Shown piece after piece: positions 38,869 through 49,900 of a stretch of DNA of 64,000 nucleotides. A program made the translations under genes and the position numbers. Below the pieces are notes generated by a model, which was not told the DNA's origin, searched no databases, and worked only from the letters and a program-made list of their open reading frames with translations. Each line of letters begins with the position of its first letter. Within the stretch, counting starts at the first letter, position 1. Origin of the DNA: Dipetalonema caudispina (Eukaryota > Nematoda > Chromadorea > Rhabditida > Onchocercidae); contig JABVXV010000276.1 in assembly GCA_013365325.1 (NCBI GenBank), forward strand, positions 21,234-85,233, given 5' to 3'.

Positions 38869-39787
38869 TTAGAAAGAATTTTTGCTTTACATTTTTTTCC
38901 CAGTTCATTATCAATTGCTTCATTGCTTTGTACTGTTTATATCTTTTTCTATAATTAAATTTCAGTGAATAGATCCAACTATGTATGCATGCCTAAAAAG
39001 CTCCGATTCATAGCGATTGGAATGTTGTTTTCTTGGCAAACAGAATAGTATCATTGTTTTGATTTTATCAATTGATTCACATATGTGATGGATCTTATCA
39101 ACACTCTGTGCAAATTGTATATTTTTCAGGAGAGAATAGATAATATTGTACATCTTTGATTTGCTAAATTCGTTAAATTATATCAATAAATAGTTTACTT
39201 TGACATGTTTTTTTTTCTTTTTTTTTTGCTAATATGTTGTTAGCATGTGTTTAACCGTATCATTCCATTTTATTAAGAAATATGCTGTGATTTTTTCAAC
39301 TTTTAGGCTCTTTTTTCGCTGCATGCATTAAGTAATGAAATAAGGAAACGAATGAAAGCAATAATTGCACAGTAAGCATGTAAACATAGATATCACTACG
39401 ATGTGTTTAAGTAAACTTGTAAGTAAAACAGAGGTGCTCCTCTTCAATTCATCCTCGACGAGTGATCCATTATATGATAGAAATGATAGAGTGATCAGTG
39501 CTTCCTTACAGGTGTCACATTATTCAATGCAGTTGTATTTCCAGGATGAATTCGGATGTCAAATATGCAAAAATGCATTTTATACGATTCAAAAATTACA
39601 TTGTATCAAATACATCACTATGGAAATACTGCAAATTTCATTCAAATTATTGTGTAAATCTTGTTTTTATGGTATATATTTTTCATATTTCAAGAAATTT
39701 TTCATCCTTAAATTATCTAAAAAGAGCATATCATATATTGTTTGGATCTACCAATACGAACCGTTGAGGAAAAGTTAACGAGAGATA
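38869..39787 (+). other. 3' UTR of the zinc-finger gene and spacer, with a finger-like fragment
   Basis: AATAAA at 39185-39190 is the likely poly(A) signal of the upstream gene. Beyond it, 39307-39371 is bounded by TTTTAG and GTAAGC and is open in one frame. Position 39545 (after TTCCAG) opens CQICKNAFYTIQKLH, which looks like half a zinc finger. I cannot chain these in frame to each other or to the next gene, so they may be relics or non-coding. Confidence 0.35.
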
Positions 39788-42203
39788 ATGGAACTATGTG
39801 ATTCTAATAAATATCCTAAGCTTTTTATCAAAGATTGGCATGAAAGTCATGTTAAATATGTGACAAGTTTTCAGAAAGGTTTCGAAAAGCTACCGCTTGT
39901 GGGTTTTTCGGTTTGTTCCGGTATCGAAATCATTAGGCAAAAATTGCATCCCAGTAATACAGTGGCTTTCAAGAGTTGGGATTCACTACAAATGCCATTA
40001 TGGGCTAAGAATCGTGTGGAAGCAGGTATGTATGTTGTAAAACGAATTTTGTCTTTCAGAGTTTTTGTATTTTTGTAAGGAATTTGAAAATTTTGACTTT
40101 GTTAAACAGTTATAATACCCCTTAGGATATTAGAACTGTTTTGTTGAGATTTTTGATCGGTCCTCTTAATTTATCCGTATATCAATTTGTGAATTTGTAA
40201 AATGTCAATTTGTAGCCCAATATATTTTATCTTGCTAAATAAAGTTTCATTTTCACTTTAATTTATTTGAAGTATTATAATTATATGCGCTTCTGTCAAT
40301 TTATATTTTTCTGTAATGGAATTTTTGTTTCAGATGATTATCTACGAATACTTTTACGATTCGAGAAGAGACGCCTGGGTGTCTGTTTTCGTCTCAATTC
40401 ATTTCCACCATCATGTTACGTCTATTTCGATTACCCTCCAAATCATCCCATGGAAGAGTTATATTTAGCACTGGCAAACTCTGAAATGTTTAATGAGGAA
40501 GTAAAAGTTAAATCACTTTTATAGAGTAAAATTCATCGATTAACTTAGAAATAAGTTTAAATTAATTGCAGCGAATTTTTGACTAAAGAAGGAAGACTTT
40601 TCAGATGTTCCTTTGAATTAGAGGTCATCTTCAGAAATATTATCTAAATAATGTCTATTTTGATGACTGAGGGTAATTATCTCAGTATGAGATCATTCTG
40701 ATTATGTAAACATGGGATTATTGTCCGGCTATGTTTGTATTTTCTATTACTTACCGTGTTTTATTTGGCAGGGTACACCTCTTATTGCAATTCCAAACCC
40801 TTTTGAAATGTTTACATGGACGGCGCAAAAGAAACAGAAGGTTGTCGACAAAGAACAAGATGCCATTAAACCGTTAGTTGAAATTGAAACATCAGCGTCC
40901 AACAAGGTATTTCATTTATCTTTTAATATTTCACAATTTCTCCAGGCATTTTTTGAAATTCGAATCGTTCACTTCATGGGAACTTTTTTTTTCAAAAAAT
41001 ATGATTAGATTTGAATTCCTCAATATTCTAACATATTGCATTTTACACAAATTTCTCAAAAATACATATATTTCCTCCTCATTACGGTACGAAATCATAA
41101 ATGTTATAACGCTGCATTTACATTCTCGAGAAAGCATTGTTGCGTTAAACAACAAAGCTGATTGATCAGCAAATGAATCAGATGGACTTTTTTTTCCTCC
41201 GAAAAGAAAAAAGAAAAGAAAACATTCTTTGGTTATAATACAAATTACTTGGCTTGTTCTTTAGAATTTTCATCTATTTGTATGCATTGTAGGCCACAAC
41301 ACCAATATGTACATTTTGCTGGGAACGACCTATCGATATACTTCTAATGCCATGCAGTCATGCAGTATGTTGTAAAGTTTGTAAGGATAACTATATAAAC
41401 TGCGAACGACGACGAAATAAAGCAAAAAATCTATCAATGGAAGTTGTATGCCCAATTTGTCGGAAAAAAAGTACACTTTTTTCCTGTTTATTTCGTCGAA
41501 GATATAATTTGTAGGAGATGCTTTTAATTTTTGAGTTTGAAAATGTTTGGATTTACACATTATATTTGCAATAATCAAATGCTGGAGTTAGTTCAAAATT
41601 AAACTTTGTTCTGTTACGGAAAGTGATATTTGACAAAACGGTCATAAAATAAAAGAAACTGATAGTAGAACGAACCACAAAAATGAGATAACGTATAGGG
41701 AATAACAAAACTTTAAATTCCTCCTCGTTATTATCATCTTCCTGTTCTACTCAATATTAATTCTTCCTTGTTTTATTTGTAATTAAGAAAGTGAAATTTG
41801 CCGAGTAGTATTATTTTCAGTACATGGTTTTTGGTTTTTTCGATTACTTTTTTAGTCATTCGATATTTGATTAGGTCAGTTATTTACTGTGAACTAATCA
41901 GATTCAGATTGTGGATGGATGTAAACTTATTAGGGACTTGGAAAGTTTGATGAAGAAGAAATAGTTTCTTTTTCAGTTGAAAGTGTTGCACAAATTTGGT
42001 TTCCCAAAATCTATCGTTGTTTACTCTGTACAAATGGTTGTAATACGATGTCAGCAGTTGCTGGTGGTGAAAATGGTTGTGGATGTGTTATTGGATGTTA
42101 TGAGAAAGCAAGGAAATTATGTGATAATGGTGGTTCATGTCCGCATTGTCACAAAAAGCTTATCGATGTGTTGCAAATTTTCATTCAAGGTGAACAGGAT
42201 TGA
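39788..42203 (+). CDS. RING-finger protein with two tandem RING-like modules (probable E3 ubiquitin ligase)
   Basis: Five exons: 39788-40025, 40334-40500, 40772-40906, 41293-41470, 41977-42203 (TGA). They total 945 nt, 314 residues, with frame kept at all junctions. An in-frame TAA at 39776 supports the start. The first ~180 residues are unrecognised and mixed in composition (FEKRRLGVCFRLNSFPPSC). Exon 4 has a RING: CTFC, eleven residues, then CSHAVCCKVC and CPICRKK. This has the H-x3-C-x2-C spacing and the IESVAQIW tail of the IAP/Neuralized-type RING. Exon 5 carries a second Cys-rich module (CLLC, CGCVIGC, CPHCHKKLIDVLQIF) ending the same way. The donor at 41471 (GTACAC) was chosen because the phase fits exon 5. 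Reading through would stop at 41514 and lose the second module. Confidence 0.75.
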
Positions 42204-43730
42204 TGATGAAGATGAAATTCGGTTACTTTAAAATTCAAAAGTACAGTGGTTTTAGGATTACCAGATCCATCATAAGAAGATTGCTGTTTAAATGATTTAG
42301 GAAGCTTGCACAGATATTTACATGTTAACTTGAAAAGGATGCAATCTCAAATCGTTACCACAGTAGATAAAATAGAAAATATTGGATTTTCAGATGACTG
42401 TGATAAAAATCGAAATTCCGTGAATTTATATTCAGAATGATAAAGTGATAAGAGATCATTTGGCACTTTTTTTTTCTTTGTCCCATAGCTAAACACTCAT
42501 ATATCATGGTAAAAGTTTTTTGTATTGTACTGAACTTTTGATTTTTATTGGTGCCTTCTTTTCCTAAAAGTTTTACAAATTTCAAGGGAATATTGAGGAT
42601 AGAGCTTTCCAGTTCTTTTGCGATACCATAGCTTATTGTTTTTTCTTATTGTTTTACGTGTATCATCGCAAGAGACAAGAAAATATATAAGCGCTTTCTG
42701 ATAATGTTGTATGCTTTTTTTTTTCTGAAGTTTTTGATTGATTACTGTGATTACATGGTTATCTTTGTAATTATTCCATAAAATTGATGATATATTAAAA
42801 AAAAAAAATTGATTCGAGGTATCATATTCGTATCCATCTATCCACCAACTAATGTCTAATCTAACTTGCAGCTTTTGAAATACAGCAAATTTTATTCAAA
42901 TTTTTAGCTCAAATCATGAAAGGAAAATAAATGCAAAATAAGTTGGGGAAGTAAGTTTTTACATTTCCTTAGTTCCGATTTGTTGTTATTATGAAAAGAA
43001 TCATGAATGTTGAAAAGCTATAATAGTTTACATGAAAATCTTTCTCATACAATCATCGGATAATAAGTCGATGTAAGTTTATGTAAGATATAAGATGGTG
43101 GTAAAATCCCTGTTCATATCCGAGTATTGATTTTATGATAAGGAAGAACATTGGAAAAAGCAATTGCTGTCCACCTTTTCACTTAATTTTAATTTAAATG
43201 GGATCTTTTGATTTTTAGTTTAAAAAAGGAAAATTTAATATTATTATCTCATAAAGTATCATCGAAATTACTCTTTGAATATTCTATTAAAATATAAAGA
43301 CTTCGACAATTTTTTGTTAAATTTAACTGCTGTAAAATTTTAAAATCAATTTTCCAATTTAGCATTAACTGGTATACTGTTTTAATTTGGAAAAAAATTA
43401 TCTCTCTACCCCTCTATATGACATAGCATTTTCTCGAGTAAAGTTCTAATGTGTCATACAATTATTCCTCCGATCATTCCCGAATCTTCTTATATTAGAT
43501 CAGATGTTCCTTCCTATCACGGCTGAAGATTAACACTTCCTTACCATCGAAATCCATATTCAGAAAAGCATTTCATTTGCATGATCCATTAGATATGTTT
43601 TCATTCCGGATTTGGGAAACTGGATATGTTTTTCACTAGAACTATACCATTATTATTGTTGTTACTAATTGCCACTGTCACTACTGCTATTATTAACATT
43701 AGTCTTTTGTTATCATTATCATATTAATAA

Positions 43731-43758
43731 ATTATTATTATTATTATTATTATTATTG
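43731..43758. repeat. (TTA)n microsatellite
   Basis: ATT/TTA trinucleotide tract of about 28 bases, followed by imperfect units. Confidence 0.85.
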
Positions 43759-46650
43759 TTATTGCTATCGTATCCATTCCAGCTATATTGTTCATTGTAA
43801 TTTTATTATAATTATACTAATGTTACAACTATCATAATTACGGTTTCCTTCAGATCATATATTTCAGGTTGACATTCTCGAAATCTTTCGGTATGAATCG
43901 TATTGATTGCTACTTCTTCTTCTTCTCAAGCTTTTTCGGAAGTTTTAGTTTTAGATCCATGAATAAATCAGGTTTTTATTCAATCAAGTCGATAGGAGAG
44001 ATAAAAAGAGAGAGAGAAAGAAAAAAGGCAGGGAAAGAAGTTAAAAAAAAAAGAAAGAAAAAAGTGCAAAATAAAAAAATAAATATTCAAACATTACCTT
44101 ATATTTCCTTTTAAAATCGCAAATAAAATTATACATACTATCCAAAATGATATTTTAATTAATTATAAAATTTAGAATAAAGTAGCCACAATATCACTTC
44201 AATGATATGTTTACACAAAGAAAAAGAGGAAGAAGAAATATACATATGTAAAATGAAATAGCAAAATTAAAAACGAAAAAAGAAATATGCAATGAAACAT
44301 TGAAATAAAATATTTTCGAAATTTTCTTTTTTTCCAAAATAATGTAAAAGAAGATAGATTCAGAATACAAGTACCTTATAGTAATAAAAAATAATAATAA
44401 TATTCAAAATTCATTATCAGTAAATATCTAATCATCCAAATAGATACAACGAATATATTAGTAATATCAAAGAAAAACAAAATTAAACAAAGAGAAAAGA
44501 AGGAAAGAAAAAAAAATTTGTAATTAAAATAAAACATTGGATATTTTCATTTTTTAAGTTTTTTCAAAAATTGAAATTAATTACATTATTTTTCGTTGTT
44601 TACTATTTGTTATTTTGATAACAATAATTCAAATTATAACGGTAGGTAATATGCTTTTGATGATTTTTAATAGATTCTAAAATATTTTCTCCTTTTTATT
44701 ATTAACTTATCAATTTAATGCCATTTTCCCGTTATCAATATGCAACTCTTTCTTTCCTGTATGATAACATTTTGAACTAATTTAATTGGAAAAAATTTCA
44801 CTCAAATATTCATATTTCTCTCAAATAAAGATAGAAATAATGCTATAATGACTAACCAAAGGATATACATACATTGTTTAATTCAAATAAAGAAAAAAAA
44901 AAAAAAAAAGAAAAACTGATCATTCCTACCGGAATTCAGCATTTCTTTTTGCAAATAAATAGGTCACTTAAAAGGTCATCTGCTGGCTCTAGTTTTTCTC
45001 ATTCCTTCTAATTCTTATCCTTGTTTAAATTTCATCTTTATCCTTTCCAAATGAATGTAATAATTCATGTCATTTAAATAATACATAGGCTATTCAAATC
45101 TTATAAATAATTCACCATTGTTTTTCGCAAATAAATTTTGCTGTATAAACTTTAATAAATCATTTAAATTCCATGGGATTTTCCAATTTCAGTTGATCAC
45201 AAATATTCAAATTTGGCTAAAAAAATTGAAATTTGTAACAATCGAAGCATTTAATTTCAATATCTGCTCATAAGTGTCCAAAATAGATTTGGCATGAAAT
45301 ATACAAATTATTATCAATCAAGTACTTATTAGATTACCACAATATCGTAATTTAATCAGAAATAAATTCTATATGGAATATGACAAAGCATCTCGTAATT
45401 GTAGTATTTTATTATTGATTTAAGTGATTGATTCCCGGAAAAGTTGACTGCGGTGGTAGAAATGCACCACTTCGTGCTTTCAAATCATCATTCCTGAAAT
45501 AGTCTTTTTATTGCTTTCTCTTTCTTTCTTTTTCTTTTTTTATTGTTAATTTATAGACATCGTAAGATGGCATGAAAATCTGTCAATCTATCGGAAATAT
45601 TATTTTTAAATTGGTTTTAACAAACGTCTAAGGTACATCTGTCATATGTCAGAAGGAGATGATAGGTTAGGTTAAATTTATTCCTCTTCCACACATTTAC
45701 AGCTGCTACATTCTTCCCCTTTTGTATGAATGAGCAATACTACTATACCTGTGATATGGTATATTGAAAATTTTTGATAGATTAATTGAATAATTGATAT
45801 TTGAATTAAACAGACTTGAGTATGCAAATATGAACAGTGCGTATATTATAATGAGTATGTCTTCAGCTGCTAATTATTAGTAGTAAAATAGATATTTATT
45901 GAAACTTAATAGTTTATTAAATTTAATGTTTAATGGAACAAGTTTAAATGCTAACATTGTTTGGAGATAAATAATTGAATTATTATGAATTAAGTTATAT
46001 TTGGTATGATAAATTGGGCAAAATTTTACCTAATTTTCTGCTAAAAAATGGAATTATAAGTTTAAAAAGAAAAAGACATTTTTCTAAATGTGGCATCAAT
46101 TTTAAATTAAAAACTTCAACTTTTGAAATATTAAAAAGGAAAATCATATTCTAAATGCATATTAAATTAATTGTCGTAATGTCAGGAATGAATATGTACA
46201 TAATTGGAAATGATAAAAGTATACAGTTTCCCAATTTCAGTGAACTGTGGAACAATACAATTTAGCGTATTATCCCAATCTTTCAATTTTCAACAAACAA
46301 AAGTTTGAAATTTTAGAAATCGATTCGATTGAAATATCAAAAGTTTGGGATCTTAGAATCGATTCGATTGATTGTAATGACTTAGGCCAATTTGAATGAA
46401 AAGTTAGAAAATCCCAGATGTATGATAAATTTGGCGCACGAAATGAAATAATTAATCAATTAATTGGGACAAGAGATGAATAAAAGTTACATGGGCTTAT
46501 CATCAATAAAATCAATCGTATGAAAGGCCTAATATCATTAATCACTACTGCTCTTTATCAAAAAATTTTTTTATTTTTTTTGAAAATATAATATTATTTC
46601 ATTATTAATTATCATCTTTAATATAATGTTCGACCAATATCCATAATTAT

Positions 46651-46679
<29 letters not shown>
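46651..46679. repeat. (TTA)n microsatellite
   Basis: ATT/TTA trinucleotide tract of about 29 bases downstream of hlh-2. Confidence 0.85.
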
Positions 46680-46682
<3 letters not shown>

Positions 46683-46867
46683 AAATTCTTTATGGGATTA
46701 AAGTGGAAAGAGAAAGAAAAAAACTGCCTAGCTAGTAAGATGGGGATTTTTTAAATTTTCGAGATACAATAATTTAAACCATTCGTTTGCACTTACTTAC
46801 TTTTTTCAATTGTTAATATTATCATATTATGATTGCTTACATCACTATTTGTCATCTTTTACTCAAT

Positions 46868-46873
46868 TTTATT
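46868..46873 (-). terminator. Poly(A) signal of hlh-2, distal
   Basis: AATAAA on the - strand, 50 bases after the stop codon of the canonical last exon (46923-46925). Confidence 0.6.
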
Positions 46874-46922
46874 TCGTTGCATTTCTTTAATAATATTTTA
46901 AAAAATAATGGAAATAAAATTT

Positions 46923-49900
46923 TTAATAAATTAAAATATACCCTGCTATAGATGGCATAGTTTTCTCTTCTTCCCTCCTTTTCAGACATGCTGCTTTCGG
47001 ATTCAAATTCCTCTGACGTACCTTAAAAAAAAAACAAAAAAACAATAAGTTTGACGGATTTAAAATATTTGAAAAAAAAAAATGAAATATTTGATATAAT
47101 TTAAAAATTTTATTTTATTTATTTATTTTTCCCTATTATTATTTCGTTTTTCACAGAGCACAGATATCCCTAATAATATGAAGTACCTAATAGACTATGA
47201 TGGTACTAGAAGGTTGTTGATTCAGATTACCTATGGTACTATCATTGGTACTAGAAGATTGATTCGCAACAAGCACACTTTGACAAGGTAAGATAGCTTC
47301 GTTCTGTTCCTTTAATAACATTCTTTTTAAGTTCCTTTGTCGAATCTGAAGTAATAACGTCACATTTGTGTTTTCACTTTTTTTCTTGAGGTGTATGTAT
47401 GGGTGGAAAAAATGACAAATTGCTTTATCAAAAATGAATTTAGAGAGGTAATTCCATCAAAAAAAAAGTACCATTTCTTTTCATTTCCTTTTTTTGATTT
47501 GTGAAACTTTTATTAAATTTAATATGTGAAAGAATGTGATCAGATGAAGCATAATACCTTAGTTATTATCAGGTGATAATGGACTTATACAATTCATTCA
47601 TTTTTAAGTTCAGCGATAATCTTTTATTCACCCGCTGCGAAATTGTAAAGTAGGAAATTTTATTGAAAAAAAAGTTTACCTAATTCTATAAGATTTAAAA
47701 AGGTTGTCTAATAAGGACAATAAAAAACCTAATTAAAAAAAAAAGACATCAAAATATTGATAATATTAACAGTACCCAGTTATTGCTAAATATATGTTGT
47801 CATTGAATAATTAAATTCAATTTTCGTTTTTTTTTTAATTAAACAAAAAAAAAAAGGAAAAAAGGAAAAGTATTTAATATTTTCAGGATAACCTGTTCTT
47901 CAAGTCCGGTAATTACAGCTACAGCTTGATGTAATACGCCTAATTTTGTTTGAGTCTTATCAGAGCCCTGTTGCAAATGCTGCGCACACATTTTGCCAAG
48001 TTCCTTGAATGCCATATTAATATCTTTTACCCGAATCCTGAAAATGTATTGTTTGTTTATAATAAAATGAATTAATTTGAATAATGCTGAATTAAATTTG
48101 ATTGGAAGTAATATTGAATAAGCAAAATTCGATATAAAATTAACGGAATTTTAATGTAAAAGCAAAATGTATAGTTAAAAACAATCATCATTAATATTTG
48201 TTTACTGAAAAAAATTTTAATAAGTAGACTTCAAGAGAACAAATACTTGAATATAATTCAAAAATTTTCGAAAGTTTCGGATAAGCCTGGTGGAAACTAC
48301 AATATAAACCAAGAATAGACCTTGTGAAACTGTTAGTGATCTTTAATAATCAATATGTGACAAATTAAAATAACTTAAGTTAACTTTAATCTTAACTAAT
48401 TTAATGAAAAGATCCTTTAGCGAATGGAATGTGCATGTTCATATCTGATTATGCGAACAGCATCTTTTGATAATTGGGAGGATAATAATACTGAATGATA
48501 AGGTGATCACCTGAGAGACCAAAGTGATCACCTGTGATTGATGGCAGACATATTTCATTGTCTAATGAGATCATTCAAAATTTCGCAAAATTTGTTGTGA
48601 AAAACAATATGTTATTGAACCTAAGATTACTTTATCCTTATTTTATTCTTTTTCTCATTACATCAATCAACAAACCAATCCATAAAATATTCCTCACAAT
48701 CTCTATTCTTTTCTGGAAAACATAAAATTAACGATAAGAGAATTATAAAAAATGATGAAACTACAAAAGGAATAGTTTTTGGAGGATTATAATTGCAAAC
48801 TTTAAAAATGGTTTCAAAAAAGAAAACCTTTCACGAGCGTTGTTAGCACTTCGGCGATCAGCTTCCCGATCATCATTTGATCTAGCATCATCATCCGAAT
48901 CCAATTTTACACTTTTCGATCGTTTCTTAGTACTAACTCGAGGTGTAGTCATCCCGATGGTACCTAATGATGATGTGGAGGTAGCTGATGTCATTCCATT
49001 CATACTACCAGGACCACTCAGTATACCACTATAGTCGAATTGATCACGTGATACCGGTACACCTACACCGCTTACCAAATCCGGTCTAACAGTAGTTGGT
49101 CCGGTAACAGGTGACATAGCTGAAAATTTGCTAATCTTTTTAATTTCTAAAATTTTCATAAATCTGGAAAAAAAATGAACAATTAACGTTAAACTATTTA
49201 GTATTTTTTTAATTAAGATAAATTTGTTGAAATTTTAGTAACATTATCAATCATTTACATTATGGTATGAATATACTTGACTTTAATTTTATTGTAAAAT
49301 TAAATTTTTGATATGAAAGGAAACAAATAAACAAAAAAAAAAAAAGAAAAGCAGTTGAAAAGAAAAAAAAAATTCATTCATACTATTGTAAGGATCCAAT
49401 GTTGGGATTAATGGTGCAGCTGCTGTGACGTTCCTTGCATCTTCAACATTTGTTACCCCAGCATTCTGAAAAATAAAATGAAATGAAATTTGAAAATGTA
49501 TATGTATATATTGGAAATTATGATAATTACAAAATTATCATTGAATATATATTCCAATTAATCTTCTTTCATTCTCGAAGAATGATTATGATTGCAAAAA
49601 AGATCGCTATTTGAAATGGTAGAGAAATCGGAAAGAACAGAATAACTTTGAAATACCACAATTTTATGCAATTTTTTAGGATTTAAATAATAAAAAAAAA
49701 ATAATGATTTTTCAAGAAATGACAATCATTACTATCTATTTTAAATACCAGATTGAAATTTCTGCCTTTTTAAATTTGATAATTAAAATATGGCGAAAAA
49801 AAAGACAAACTAATTTTCCAAACAAATAATTACATTCCCCAGAAAAAGATGAGAATTATTTGAGAGAAACAAAAAATGGTTTTAATTTTCTCCTGTTAAT

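Larger units (their letters stand above)
42204..46922. other. Long intergenic region between the RING gene and hlh-2
   Basis: This 4.7 kb of AT-rich DNA has no exon chain that I can support. It contains (TTA)n tracts at 43731-43758 and 46651-46679, purine-rich stretches around 43998-44070 and 44464-44518, and an AGGTCA pair at 44961-44978. The 3' end of hlh-2 includes TTTATT (AATAAA on the - strand) at 46868-46873. Confidence 0.6.

Noticed and set aside
41471..41514. RING gene ending at an in-frame TAG in the fourth exon
   Set aside because: A phase-1 donor at 41471 joins exactly in frame to a Cys-rich exon at 41977 that completes a parallel module. The early stop is kept only as an alternative.
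42355..44114. Small frames downstream of the RING gene
   Set aside because: Lys/Arg/Phe-rich low-complexity translations of purine- or pyrimidine-rich DNA.
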